Of a stretch of 64,000 bases of DNA, positions 41,472 to 50,188 are shown one piece after another (position 1 is the first letter of the stretch; each line of letters opens with the position of its first letter). Source of the DNA: JANYJZ01 sp964523395 (GTDB lineage Bacteria; Bacteroidota; Ignavibacteria; UBA10030; SZUA-254); the NCBI GenBank assembly GCA_964523395.1, contig CAZFXS010000005.1, forward strand, positions 189,824 to 253,823, in the 5' to 3' direction. The translations under genes were made by a program, and so were the position numbers. The notes beneath the pieces are model-generated. The model ran no database searches, was not told where the DNA came from, and saw only the letters and a list, made by a program, of their open reading frames with translations.

Positions 41472-44387
41472 TTATCCGAGATTCAATTCCGCTCTCAAAA
41501 ACTCTCCAGTATACGAACCTTTGCTTTTCGCCGCCTCTTCCGGAGTTCCCTCAACAATAATTTTTCCGCCGCCTTTGCCACCTTCGGGGCCGAGGTCGAT
41601 AATCCAGTCGGCTGTTTTGATGACGTCAAGATTATGTTCGATGACAACGACGGTATTGCCTTTATCGACAAGCTGATTGAGAACGTTCAGCAGCATGCGA
41701 ATGTCTTCGAAATGAAGGCCGGTTGTGGGTTCATCCAGAATGTAGAGAGTATTCCCCGTTCCGATTTTGGAAAGTTCAGTTGAAAGCTTCACGCGTTGTG
41801 CCTCGCCGCCCGAAAGCGTTGTAGCCTGTTGACCAAGCCGTATGTACCCTAATCCGACATCATACAGCGTCTCCAGTTTCCGGTGAATGCGCGGAATATC
41901 TTTGAAAAATGTGACCGCTTCTTCGACAGTCATGTTTAACACATCGGCAATCGACTTTCCCTTAAAAAGAATTTCAAGTGTTTCGCGGTTATAGCGTTTT
42001 CCCTTACAGACTTCACAAAGGACATAAACATCGGGGAGAAAGTTCATTTCAATCTTGCGGACGCCGTCGCCTTCACACTCTTCACAGCGGCCACCCTTCA
42101 CATTAAAGCTAAAACGCCCGACCTGATACCCGCGGATTTTCGCTTCCGGAAGTTGTGCGAACATATCGCGGATAAACGTGAAGAGTCCGGTGTATGTTGC
42201 AGGATTAGAACGCGGCGTTCTTCCGATTGGAGATTGGTCAATATCAATGACCTTATCGATATGCTCAATACCGTCTACAGACGAATAGGGGAGCGGAACA
42301 TCTTTTGACTGGTAGAATTTTCTTGCCAGTATCCTATAAAGCGTCTCGGAAATGAGACTTGACTTTCCGGAGCCGCTCACTCCCGTAATCGCGACAAACT
42401 TTCCCAGGGGAATTTTCAGATGCACAGACTGCAAGTTATTGCCTTTGGCACCTTTGAGACTGAGGAAGTTACCGTTTCCTTCGCGACGTGTTGGAGGGGT
42501 TTGAATTTGCTTTTTTCCGGACAGATAGAGACCCGTTATTGAAATAGATTCCGTTGTATGTCCATTGGTTTTGAGTTTGGTGTTTTGAGTTTTGAGTTTT
42601 TGTCCTTTGAAATCTGCGGGTATACCCACCTTCACCACATAGCCCCCGTGCTCACCTGCACCGGGGCCAAGGTCAACAACAAAATCGGCTGACTCGATCA
42701 TCTCTTTATCGTGTTCCACTACAATGACAGTATTGCCGAGATCTCTTAATTCCTTCAAGCTCCGGATCAGCTTCATGTTATCGCGTTGATGAAGTCCGAT
42801 GCTTGGTTCGTCAAGAATATAGAGAACACCGACAAGCTGAGACCCGATTTGTGTTGCGAGACGGATCCTTTGTGCTTCACCACCGGAGAGCGTCCGCGCG
42901 GAACGATCAAGTGAGAGATAATCCAGCCCGACATTGAGCAAAAATCTTAGCCGCTGGGTGATTTCCTTCAATACCTGTTCAGCTATTTCCAGCTGACGGG
43001 AAGTAAGGTTGAGTGAACTGAAAAACCTGTCAGCATCCGTAATCGATAATTTTACCACATCATGAATATTCACCGAAGAGTTGGTTTTCGCATCGGTAAT
43101 TTTGATGGCAAGGCTTTCTTTTCTCAGCCTTCCGCCGTTGCACTCCTGACACACTTTGGTGTTCATGAATGATTCCACCCAGCTCCGTATTCCTTCGGAC
43201 GCTGTTTCATCGAAGTAATGTTTCAGCATATCTATGATGCCGCCGAAACGATGCTTATAAATGACCGTCCTGCCGCTCGAGTATGTATACGGCATCGGAA
43301 TTTTTTCATCGCCGGAGCCGTTCAGAAGAATATCCCGGTGTACCTTGGATAAATTCTTTATCGGTGTATCAAGACCGAAGTCGAACTGCTTCGCGACGGC
43401 TTTTACCTGACTCCAGAGCCAGGTATCCCGCGGCTTTCCGAGAGGAGCAAGACCTTCCTGATTAATCGAAAGCGACTCGTCGGGAATGATTAATTGCATG
43501 TCGAATTCTTTCGTCTCACCCAGTCCTCCGCACGACTGGCATGACCCATAGGGTGAGTTGAATGAAAAAGAATTCGGCGCCGGTTCATCGTAACTGATAC
43601 CACAATACAAGCAGGCCAGATGCTGGCTGAAAAGCTGGTCTGCTTTTTTATCCTTTCCTCCACTGTTTCCGGTGTCGTTGACGATCACCAAACCTGAGCC
43701 CATTCTCAGTCCTGTCTCAATCGACTCAGCAATCCGCGAACGCATATCCTGCTTGACGACTACGCGATCAACGACGATTTCAATATCGTGGACTTTATAC
43801 CTGTCGGCCTGCAGACCTTTCTTAATCTCAAGCACTTCACCGTCTATCCGGACACGGAGAAACCCGTCTTTCGCGATTTGTTCAAAGAGTTCACGATAAT
43901 GGCCTTTGCGACCGCGAATTACAGGAGCAAGTATCTGGAGCTTGGAATCCTTGGGATATGCCATGACGGCATCGATGATCTGATCGAGCGCTTGCCGCTG
44001 CACCGGGCGGCCGCAATTATAGCAATGCTGGGTGCCAACCCTGGCAAAAAGGAGGCGGAGGTAATCGTAAATTTCAGTTACAGTTCCTACTGTTGAGCGG
44101 GGGTTGTTCGAGACTGTTTTTTGCTCAATTGAGATGGCAGGGCTCAGTCCTTCGATTTTATCGACATCAGGGCGTTCCATCAGTCCCAAAAACTGACGCG
44201 CATACGCGGAAAGGCTTTCGACATAGCGTCGCTGACCTTCGGCGTAAATGGTGTCAAAAGCGAGGCTTGATTTGCCGGAACCGGAGAGTCCGGTTATGAC
44301 AATGAGTTTTTCACGCGGCATCTCCACATCGATATTCTTCAGATTATGGACGCGGGCGCCGGTGACAACAAGTTTTTCAGTTTCCAA
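41472..44387 (-). CDS. uvrA: Excinuclease ABC subunit A
   Basis: A 971-residue UvrA, the damage-recognition ATPase of nucleotide excision repair. Two split ABC modules are present (GLSGSGKSSLAFDTIYAEG and GVSGSGKSSLISETLY; LSGGEAQRIRLATQIGS and LSGGEAQRVKLSTEL), along with zinc-finger pairs (CLYCG...CQSCGG; CEECEGDG...CEVCKGKRY). The start is TTG at 44387, with an in-frame stop just upstream. At about residues 592-610 the chain has KLKTQNTKLKTNGHTT, encoded by an iterated CAAAACTCAAAAC tract that looks like an inserted repeat between the halves. Promoter at 44430..44458. Confidence 0.95.
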   Translation of the reverse strand: METEKLVVTGARVHNLKNIDVEMPREKLIVITGLSGSGKSSLAFDTIYAEGQRRYVESLSAYARQFLGLMERPDVDKIEGLSPAISIEQKTVSNNPRSTVGTVTEIYDYLRLLFARVGTQHCYNCGRPVQRQALDQIIDAVMAYPKDSKLQILAPVIRGRKGHYRELFEQIAKDGFLRVRIDGEVLEIKKGLQADRYKVHDIEIVVDRVVVKQDMRSRIAESIETGLRMGSGLVIVNDTGNSGGKDKKADQLFSQHLACLYCGISYDEPAPNSFSFNSPYGSCQSCGGLGETKEFDMQLIIPDESLSINQEGLAPLGKPRDTWLWSQVKAVAKQFDFGLDTPIKNLSKVHRDILLNGSGDEKIPMPYTYSSGRTVIYKHRFGGIIDMLKHYFDETASEGIRSWVESFMNTKVCQECNGGRLRKESLAIKITDAKTNSSVNIHDVVKLSITDADRFFSSLNLTSRQLEIAEQVLKEITQRLRFLLNVGLDYLSLDRSARTLSGGEAQRIRLATQIGSQLVGVLYILDEPSIGLHQRDNMKLIRSLKELRDLGNTVIVVEHDKEMIESADFVVDLGPGAGEHGGYVVKVGIPADFKGQKLKTQNTKLKTNGHTTESISITGLYLSGKKQIQTPPTRREGNGNFLSLKGAKGNNLQSVHLKIPLGKFVAITGVSGSGKSSLISETLYRILARKFYQSKDVPLPYSSVDGIEHIDKVIDIDQSPIGRTPRSNPATYTGLFTFIRDMFAQLPEAKIRGYQVGRFSFNVKGGRCEECEGDGVRKIEMNFLPDVYVLCEVCKGKRYNRETLEILFKGKSIADVLNMTVEEAVTFFKDIPRIHRKLETLYDVGLGYIRLGQQATTLSGGEAQRVKLSTELSKIGTGNTLYILDEPTTGLHFEDIRMLLNVLNQLVDKGNTVVVIEHNLDVIKTADWIIDLGPEGGKGGGKIIVEGTPEEAAKSKGSYTGEFLRAELNLG

Positions 44388-44429
44388 AATTCGTAATCTT
44401 TATAGGGAGTAACAGGGGTTAGGAATAGC

Positions 44430-44458
44430 AATACAGCCGGAAATTTTTGTGGAATCAA
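44430..44458 (-). promoter_or_regulatory. Predicted promoter of uvrA
   Basis: Minus strand TTGATT (44458-44453), a 17-base spacer and TGTATT (44435-44430), 43 bases before the TTG start. No LexA-like box was recognised. Confidence 0.5.
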
Positions 44459-44594
44459 AATATCAAATGCAAGAGAGAAATGCAATTTGTTGTTCTCCGT
44501 CACGGGTGGTATTGATTTTTGAGCTTTCCTCTTTACTTTTGGGAAGTTCCTCGCAGCCAGTAAACAGATTCACGTTAGCAACAGGCAGGCTTTT

Positions 44595-44699
44595 ATGTTG
44601 GAAGAAGTTTTAAAGAGTGTATTGCCGATACTGTTTTTCTTCGTCGGCGCAGTCCTCGCGCTTGGGGTATCGCTCATGATGGAAAAGTACCGGAAATGA
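44595..44699 (+). CDS. 34-residue single-span membrane protein
   Basis: ATG 44595 opens a 34-codon frame: LEEVLKSVLPILFFFVGAVL, then ALGVSLMMEKYRK. It has one clear transmembrane helix with an acidic N-terminus and a basic C-terminal tail, as real micro-membrane proteins have. An AGGCAGG lies 5 bases upstream, and a weak promoter candidate (TTGATT, 16 bases, TACTTT) is at 44512..44539. It sits alone between uvrA and corA. No family recognised; a role such as a regulator of a membrane complex would be a guess. Confidence 0.5.
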   Translation: MLEEVLKSVLPILFFFVGAVLALGVSLMMEKYRK

Positions 44700-44726
44700 A
44701 GGATTGGGGGCTCTTTTTGGCTCCGC

Positions 44727-45728
44727 CTACAGCCACTTATTCCGTCTGAAGATCCAGAGCATCCCTACGCCCACAACGACCATGAACAGCGTAGCGATTT
44801 CAACACCGAAATCCCACTCCGAAAGCGGCAGTTCCCTGAAGTTCATCCCAAAAAATCCGGTAATAAAGCTCAGCGGCAGAAAAATCGTCGAAATAATGGT
44901 AAGCACTTTCATTATTTGATTAAGCCGGTTCGACGTCACTGAAAGATAGGCTTCCAGCAAGCCTGCAACCATGTCGCGGTACGATTCAGTCAAATCGCTG
45001 ATTCTCACCAGGTGATCATACACATTCCTGTAATAGACCATTTCTTCTTTGGTAATGAGGGAAAATTCACCCCTCGATAATCTGTAGAGCATTTCGCGTT
45101 GATACACCGCAACACGGCGGATCGTCATGATCGTTTTTTTAAGCCCGAGAATCCGGGCCATGCTTCGCTGGGTCGGTGACTTGAACACCTCATCTTCCAG
45201 TTCATCAATAATGGTGTCCAGCTTATCCAATACAGGATTGTAGGAATCAACAACGCCGTCAATAATAAGATGAAACAGGTAATCAGGGCCGCGCTTGGGC
45301 ATATGAGGATTTTTCACGCATAACTGCTTTGCGGTTTCTATTGGCGGAAGCGGTTTATAATGGTGGGTGATCAGCCATTGCTTGGAAATGAAGGCACTGA
45401 GCTGTGTCGTGTGAATATCAAAGAGCCTTCGTGAGGCAGGCGCGGATTCAAGCTGTTGGTGGTCAAGAGGATTAAACACGACAAAGAGGTACTCTCCAAA
45501 CTCTTCGACTTTCGGCAAGTGACTGGAATTTTTTCTTTCCCGCTGTGTATCTTCGATTGCCAGCGGATGGATTCCAAACATGGAAACCAACACCGTTTCT
45601 TCTTCTGCCTCTGTGGGATTTTCCATATCGACCCATACAATCCCCTGAGGCTGCTGTAAATGCTGGTACAAATCTTTCAGTGTCAGCGTTTCAATAGCAT
45701 CACGATAATACCGTAAAACAGTAACCAT
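44727..45728 (-). CDS. corA: CorA-type magnesium/cobalt transporter
   Basis: A 333-residue CorA channel. It has a large cytosolic domain with long helices (KLDTIIDELEDEVF, RRVAVYQREMLYRLS), then two C-terminal transmembrane helices with the selectivity motif Gly-Met-Asn in FFGMNFRELP. It ends in a basic tail (IFRRNKWL). It takes up Mg2+ and is a pentamer. Single-gene unit with a promoter at 45777..45805; no Mg riboswitch was recognised in the short leader. Confidence 0.95.
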   Translation of the reverse strand: MVTVLRYYRDAIETLTLKDLYQHLQQPQGIVWVDMENPTEAEEETVLVSMFGIHPLAIEDTQRERKNSSHLPKVEEFGEYLFVVFNPLDHQQLESAPASRRLFDIHTTQLSAFISKQWLITHHYKPLPPIETAKQLCVKNPHMPKRGPDYLFHLIIDGVVDSYNPVLDKLDTIIDELEDEVFKSPTQRSMARILGLKKTIMTIRRVAVYQREMLYRLSRGEFSLITKEEMVYYRNVYDHLVRISDLTESYRDMVAGLLEAYLSVTSNRLNQIMKVLTIISTIFLPLSFITGFFGMNFRELPLSEWDFGVEIATLFMVVVGVGMLWIFRRNKWL

Positions 45729-45776
45729 ACACCCTCATAAGATTTTATTCTGTCGTATGCAGGGGTTAAGGTAAAG

Positions 45777-45805
45777 AGTATAACGGCTAAAATCAAATAA
45801 TCGAA
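45777..45805 (-). promoter_or_regulatory. Predicted promoter of corA
   Basis: Minus strand TTCGAT (45805-45800), a 17-base spacer and TATACT (45782-45777), 48 bases before the ATG. Confidence 0.5.
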
Positions 45806-45835
45806 GGAACCCGTGCTGTTCTATGTTTACGGGAA

Positions 45836-45945
45836 CACCCTTCGCCTCCGCTCAGGGTGACTCCCACCATCATGGCAAGCCCCGCAGAGCGGGACATCAT
45901 GATGAGACTTACGACATTTCTCAGCAGGAGAGGATTGAAAAACTA
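45836..45945. repeat. Loop-conserved hairpin element, copy D
   Basis: Stem CACCCT/AGGGTG (45836-45841, 45854-45859) around the constant loop TCGCCTCCGCTC. The tail is more diverged than in copies A-C and has its own hairpin (ATCATG...CATGAT). It lies in the 294-base gap between the divergent corA promoter and the DUF4097 terminator. Confidence 0.55.
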
Positions 45946-45958
45946 CCACCTGAAACAG

Positions 45959-45990
45959 ATGCGCCCGCATCCAACAGGAGGCGGGCGCAT
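45959..45990 (-). terminator. Hairpin after the DUF4097 gene
   Basis: A 10-bp stem ATGCGCCCGC (45959-45968) with GCGGGCGCAT (45981-45990). It lies 33 bases after the DUF4097 stop and is followed on the minus strand by CTGTTTCAGG, so the T tract is poor. Likely end of the first ECF operon. Confidence 0.65.
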
Positions 45991-46022
45991 TGCGATACTT
46001 TGAGCTTACTATAGTGAGAGCA

Positions 46023-47213
46023 TTACTCGCGTCTGTGCGACTCAGCTGTCAGTTTTCGTATCTGAATATCCGCGTTTACCGTTTCAAGTGTAATTGTTTC
46101 CCCGCCGCCGTTGAGCAGGTATGTTCCTGTAATTGAGCGGTCGTCATCATCGGCGGTATTTCCTTCCCCTTTAAAGTCAGATCGTATTCTGTAATCATCT
46201 TGTTGATATTTCCAGCTTCCCTGAACGCGAATCCTCGCCTGTATTGTTGCTTTCGCGTTTGGCGCGACATAGAGCCTGATTTCTCCGCTTGCGGTGGAGA
46301 GTTTACTTCTTCCTTTACCGCCTGGTGTAAGCTCAGCAGTGATATCTCCCCCGGCTGTTCTCGCTTCAACACTGCCGGTAATATTGAATAAGTGGAGATT
46401 GCCGCCGGCTGTCTTCGCCGTTACCGTTCCGCTCGCGCTGGCAAGTTCAATATCGCCGCCGGCAGTATTCATCTGGACACTGCCCGAGACCTTACCGACA
46501 TCGATATTGCCGCCGGAGGTGCTGATATCGGCATCGCCACCAACATCACCAATAATAACATCACCGCCGGAAGTTTTTGCCCAGAGTGTTTTCTTCACAT
46601 TATCGATAGAAATATTACCGCCGGACGTACTAAGCTTTGCCTGGCCGCTTACCGTACCTGCTTTTATGTCACCGCCGGATGTGCGCATGACCAAATTTCC
46701 ATCTACATTCCCCACCCTGACATCACCGCCGGACGTATTGATGTCTACCAAACCGGTTACATTCATCAGTGTAATGTCTCCCGCGGAAGTAGTTGCACGT
46801 ACTTCACCGGTCACCGCAGATTGAAACTCTACATATCCGGCCGATGTTTTCAAATCAAAATCAAATTGCGAGGGAACATTAATTTCGAACCGGATATTAT
46901 TTGACCAACCCCACCGGGAATAATTATTGTTCCAATCCGACCTGTTCCGGATCCGCACGGTATTGCCGCTTGATGACATTTTCAGGTCTTCCATATCTTC
47001 ATCGTCTATACCACGAACCTTCACCAGCACTTCATTCTTTTCCCACGGGACAATTCGTATATCACCGCCGCCAACCGACATTTCCAGCATGCCGCCTTTG
47101 TTGACCGAGAAAGATTTGGTTTTGACCATGTCCTGTTCGTTGTCTTTTTGTACGGCGCCTCCAGCAGTAGTAATGCAAAGCAATCCGACAATTAACCTCA
47201 GTGCGTATTTCAT
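46023..47213 (-). CDS. DUF4097 beta-repeat envelope protein
   Basis: A 396-residue exported protein with a short Sec signal. It contains about eleven copies of a ~19-20 residue unit centred on T-S/A-G-G-D/N-I/V (TSGGDVRVGNVDG, TSGGDIKAGTVSG, TAGGDIELASASG and so on), which predicts a right-handed beta ladder as in DUF4097 proteins. The family is often encoded with ECF sigma/anti-sigma genes in Bacteroidota, and here it overlaps the anti-sigma stop by ATGA. Molecular role unknown; an envelope or adhesion role fits. It is the last gene of the first ECF operon. Confidence 0.85.
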   Translation of the reverse strand: MKYALRLIVGLLCITTAGGAVQKDNEQDMVKTKSFSVNKGGMLEMSVGGGDIRIVPWEKNEVLVKVRGIDDEDMEDLKMSSSGNTVRIRNRSDWNNNYSRWGWSNNIRFEINVPSQFDFDLKTSAGYVEFQSAVTGEVRATTSAGDITLMNVTGLVDINTSGGDVRVGNVDGNLVMRTSGGDIKAGTVSGQAKLSTSGGNISIDNVKKTLWAKTSGGDVIIGDVGGDADISTSGGNIDVGKVSGSVQMNTAGGDIELASASGTVTAKTAGGNLHLFNITGSVEARTAGGDITAELTPGGKGRSKLSTASGEIRLYVAPNAKATIQARIRVQGSWKYQQDDYRIRSDFKGEGNTADDDDRSITGTYLLNGGGETITLETVNADIQIRKLTAESHRRE

Positions 47214-48160
47214 TGACGATTCTCCTCTATGACAGATTTTGCCCGAAGGCGTATATAGTTATTATTATCCGACATCATTTTTTCACGTAACACGTTTAAA
47301 AAATCCTGGTCCGGCTGTTGGGCACCGGTCTTCACCGAATCGAGATAGTTAATTGCTGCAATACGAATGCCCGGGTTGTCATCGTGTTTCAGGACAAAAA
47401 GAAACGCCCCTTTGATTTCACCGTCCATCGGGAAGGTTCTTAACGCATTCAATGCCTCGGACCGTACGCCGGGATTCTGATCTGATTGCATGGCTGTAAT
47501 CAGCGCGTGCTTTATTTCACGATCAGGCGCATCCATCCTCGACGCAACCGCATTGATTGATGCCAGTCTGACGCCGGCGTTCTGTTCATTCAGAATCGCG
47601 TGCGTGAGCACCCGCTGTATCTGTGCGTCGTTGATATTTCCTTTCATACGCACCGGTTTCACGGCATCAAACGCAAATTCAATTTCCCCATTGGATGGTT
47701 CGGAATTGATAAAGCGTACGTTCGTAATTCTGGTGTCACCCGGTATCGCCTCGGAACTTTGCGCAATAGTCTTCACCGGCGTTGATACCGGTTCAGAAGG
47801 CCTGCTGAACAGACCGAGAACGATACCGATAATAAACACAGATACTCCCGACAAAATTACTTTGAAGGGAGAAAGAAACGCGGGTTCCAGAATATCCCCG
47901 AACCATTCACGCACAGAACGGCGTTGAGGAACCGACCGTAACGTTCCCGACAACGTTTCTCTGGCGTCGCGGAATGCCTGTTCTGTCGCGACGGCCGGAG
48001 TAAACTCATTCAAAACACCGTGGAACTTTTTCAGAGACGACAGTTCCGACCGGCATTCACCGCACGAACGCAGATGTTCCTGAAGCAACGACACTTCATT
48101 ACCTTCCAGTTCATCATACAGAAACAACTGGAGCCATTCTTTATACTGTTGATGATCCAT
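47210..48160 (-). CDS. Anti-sigma factor with zinc finger and HEAT repeats
   Basis: A 316-residue single-span membrane protein. The cytosolic N-terminus has the zinc anti-sigma motif HLRSCGEC (His-x3-Cys-x2-Cys, about residues 30-37). One transmembrane helix follows near residues 100-120 (VILSGVSVFIIGIVLGLF). The external part ends in HEAT-like repeats of about 35 residues marked by N(A/P)GVR or NPGIR (about 190-315). It should hold the ECF sigma factor inactive until an envelope signal arrives. ATG 48160 has AAGGAG upstream. Confidence 0.88.
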   Translation of the reverse strand: MDHQQYKEWLQLFLYDELEGNEVSLLQEHLRSCGECRSELSSLKKFHGVLNEFTPAVATEQAFRDARETLSGTLRSVPQRRSVREWFGDILEPAFLSPFKVILSGVSVFIIGIVLGLFSRPSEPVSTPVKTIAQSSEAIPGDTRITNVRFINSEPSNGEIEFAFDAVKPVRMKGNINDAQIQRVLTHAILNEQNAGVRLASINAVASRMDAPDREIKHALITAMQSDQNPGVRSEALNALRTFPMDGEIKGAFLFVLKHDDNPGIRIAAINYLDSVKTGAQQPDQDFLNVLREKMMSDNNNYIRLRAKSVIEENRQ

Positions 48161-48171
48161 CGTAACTCTCC

Positions 48172-48744
48172 TTATTCTTCAATTAACTCTCTTAATTCAC
48201 CCCGGAGCCGTTGTGTGGCAGTAAAGAGATACCGCTTCACGGTTCCCTCTGTGCATTTCATCATGGATGCGATTTCACGTAGCTTGTACCCCTGGTAATG
48301 TTTAAGAGTAAACACCAGTTTTTGCTGGGGTGAAAGGACCCCCAGTGCAAACTCCACTCTCGAGGAAATCTCCGACGCGTGTGCCTGTTCATCGGGTGAA
48401 ACGACATATGTTTGAATTGTATTCATCGTATCTGTTTCGAAATCTTCGTTATGACCAACCACCGAACTATTCCGCTTTTTCCGCTGTGTCTGGTGCGTGA
48501 GGCATACATTTGTTGTCACCCGGTACAGCCAAGTTGAAAACTCGCTTTGCATTCTGAAATTTTTAAGTCCCTTATAGACTCTCAGAAAAACTTCCTGATA
48601 GATATCCTTCGCGTCATCCGAACAACTGACATAGCGTGATGCTATCGAAAACACCTGCTTGTCATACCGGTGAACAAGCTGTTCAAACGCGTTCACATCC
48701 CCCTGACGGGCGTATGTTATTAATTCATGGTCGTTAAAGGCCAT
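48172..48744 (-). CDS. ECF sigma factor (first operon)
   Basis: A 190-residue ECF sigma-70. Region 2 has FEQLVHRYDKQVFSIASRYV and DAKDIYQEVFLRVYKGLKNF, then EFSTWLYRVTTNVCL. Region 4 has LSPQQKLVFTLKHYQGYKLREIASMMKCTEGTVKRYLFTATQRLR. First gene of an operon with the anti-sigma/HEAT and DUF4097 genes. A CAAC, 17 bases, GTCTAAT motif (48777..48804) precedes it and matches that of the second operon, suggesting autoregulation. Confidence 0.92.
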   Translation of the reverse strand: MAFNDHELITYARQGDVNAFEQLVHRYDKQVFSIASRYVSCSDDAKDIYQEVFLRVYKGLKNFRMQSEFSTWLYRVTTNVCLTHQTQRKKRNSSVVGHNEDFETDTMNTIQTYVVSPDEQAHASEISSRVEFALGVLSPQQKLVFTLKHYQGYKLREIASMMKCTEGTVKRYLFTATQRLRGELRELIEE

Positions 48745-48776
48745 CCAAATTCCCGGGAATTTAACTTATTGTACTT

Positions 48777-48804
48777 ATTAGACTACGGACAGGAAAAATA
48801 GTTG
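48777..48804 (-). promoter_or_regulatory. Predicted ECF-type promoter, first operon
   Basis: Minus strand CAAC (48804-48801), a 17-base spacer and GTCTAAT (48783-48777), 32 bases before the ATG. It resembles RpoE-type promoters (AAC element and TCTAA-like -10). The same pair of blocks occurs before the second ECF gene. Confidence 0.55.
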
Positions 48805-48878
48805 CGGGTAAAATGTACAAGAAGAAAATCAATAAAGGAAACGTTTAAAACATCCTCCTTAAGTCAAATTTATACAAA

Positions 48879-48907
48879 AAAGAACGGGCTCTCAGAGCCC
48901 GTTCTTT
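48879..48907 (-). terminator. Intrinsic terminator of the second ECF operon
   Basis: A perfect 13-bp stem AAAGAACGGGCTC/GAGCCCGTTCTTT with a 3-base loop, 22 bases after the TPR/HEAT gene stop; on the minus strand it runs into TTTTTTG. Confidence 0.88.
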
Positions 48908-48929
48908 GAAACCGGTTACCGTTGTTCTT

Positions 48930-50177
48930 TCACTTAGATTTTCCCATCAGGATTTCGTACAGGGCTGTCCGTGATTTTTCTCCGCCAATGGTACCGAGAT
49001 AAAAGATCGCCTCGCGACGGAGCTCATAATCATCATTGTTTCTCGCAACGGTTGAGAGAAAATCTACCGCATTGTCATTTCCTACTTCCGCTATCGCGTA
49101 AAAAATCCTGCGCTTCTGTTCCGGACGCGACTTGGGTGTCGCATTAAAAAGATCAATCAGCACTGCCACAGATTTATTCTTGTCTTTGGAATTATAGCTT
49201 ATATAATCGATGGCATAGCTTTGCATATTCTGACTGGTATCCTTTTTTGCGATTTCGGTATAAATTGACATGACATCGTACTTCTTGTATCCCGAAACGA
49301 TATCGAGAGCGGCATACCGCAACCGTTCTTTTTGTCTGGTATCCAGCGCGACTTCTTTAAGCGCGAGAAATGATTTTTCATCCTGCTTCGCATCGCCAAT
49401 GGCATACAAAGCATCAAGTTTCAGTCGCGTCTCCGGATCGACTTCTTCGTCAAACAATAATGAACCGGCAACAGCGCTGGGCATAGGAGCAAAGGGTATA
49501 TTCGGGATTTTCGGCATTGTTACGGCAAGCCTGCCGAGTTTTCCTTTCAATACGCGAAGATCCCGTGCAGTTGCACGCGGGGCGGTCACAGTTACCGCTT
49601 CCGATGAATCATCGGTAAATGTGTAGGCGTAACCATCCGATCCAAGAATAACAGCCTCACCCGCATTCTTCGGGTTGACCCAAATAACATCCGCGCGCAG
49701 CTGGTCAACATCCGCAACGGCGTCATCATAATAAGAGCTTTTGGGATTCTCTTTGATAAATTTTGTATACGCGTCAATCGCCTTTTTCTTGTCAATATGT
49801 TTCAACGCATACGCCGACCAATACTCGGCATCGTCGCGATACTCACTCTTCGGATACGACGAGATAACTTTGGAAAACTTTTCTCTCGCGTCGCTCCATT
49901 GCTCCTGAAGAATAAGATTGTACCCCTCTTTATATTTCGCATAGGCAGGATCATCCTGGTTATCAAACAGGTTATCTTCCTCCGCGAGCGTCAATCCACT
50001 TAATGAGGCAATATATGTTGGCCTGGGAGTTAACGATACCGTGGCATGAGATATTGCCGTAACTTTCGGTTTGACGGTAAACGTGTACGCCGGTTTAGCT
50101 GTTCGCACCGTTTGCTGTGCAAACGAGAAAGAATGCAATAGAACAAGAAGAACAACGACTGCAATATTGGATTTCAT
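48930..50177 (-). CDS. Exported TPR and HEAT-repeat protein
   Basis: A 415-residue exported protein (signal MKSNIAVVVLLVLLHSFSFA). After a linker, TPR-like units lie at about 80-160 (KYKEGYNLILQEQWSDAREK, then YPKSEYRDDAEYWSAYA, as in YbgF/Tol-Pal-associated proteins), and HEAT-like repeats fill about 250-410. It follows the anti-sigma gene by 11 bases, with AAAGGAG before the ATG. In the neighbouring operon HEAT repeats are part of the anti-sigma itself; here they are a separate protein. It probably works in the periplasm as a scaffold or sensor. Confidence 0.82.
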   Translation of the reverse strand: MKSNIAVVVLLVLLHSFSFAQQTVRTAKPAYTFTVKPKVTAISHATVSLTPRPTYIASLSGLTLAEEDNLFDNQDDPAYAKYKEGYNLILQEQWSDAREKFSKVISSYPKSEYRDDAEYWSAYALKHIDKKKAIDAYTKFIKENPKSSYYDDAVADVDQLRADVIWVNPKNAGEAVILGSDGYAYTFTDDSSEAVTVTAPRATARDLRVLKGKLGRLAVTMPKIPNIPFAPMPSAVAGSLLFDEEVDPETRLKLDALYAIGDAKQDEKSFLALKEVALDTRQKERLRYAALDIVSGYKKYDVMSIYTEIAKKDTSQNMQSYAIDYISYNSKDKNKSVAVLIDLFNATPKSRPEQKRRIFYAIAEVGNDNAVDFLSTVARNNDDYELRREAIFYLGTIGGEKSRTALYEILMGKSK

Positions 50178-50188
50178 GAAAAACTCCT

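Noticed and set aside
44388..44430. A possible LexA box before uvrA.
   Set aside because: No palindromic operator could be found in the short leader, and LexA sites in this lineage are not known to me.
46294..46824. A long open frame of 176 codons on the plus strand opposite the DUF4097 gene.
   Set aside because: It is the antisense shadow of the repeated TSGGDI units; its protein is a low-complexity Pro/Ser ladder with no start signal, and the minus-strand frame has the signal peptide, the repeats and the operon context.
46300..46830. Regular ~57-60 base spacing that could suggest a CRISPR or satellite array.
   Set aside because: The period comes from codons of the beta-ladder repeats; units vary in sequence and there are no identical repeats with unique spacers. 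No CRISPR array was seen anywhere.
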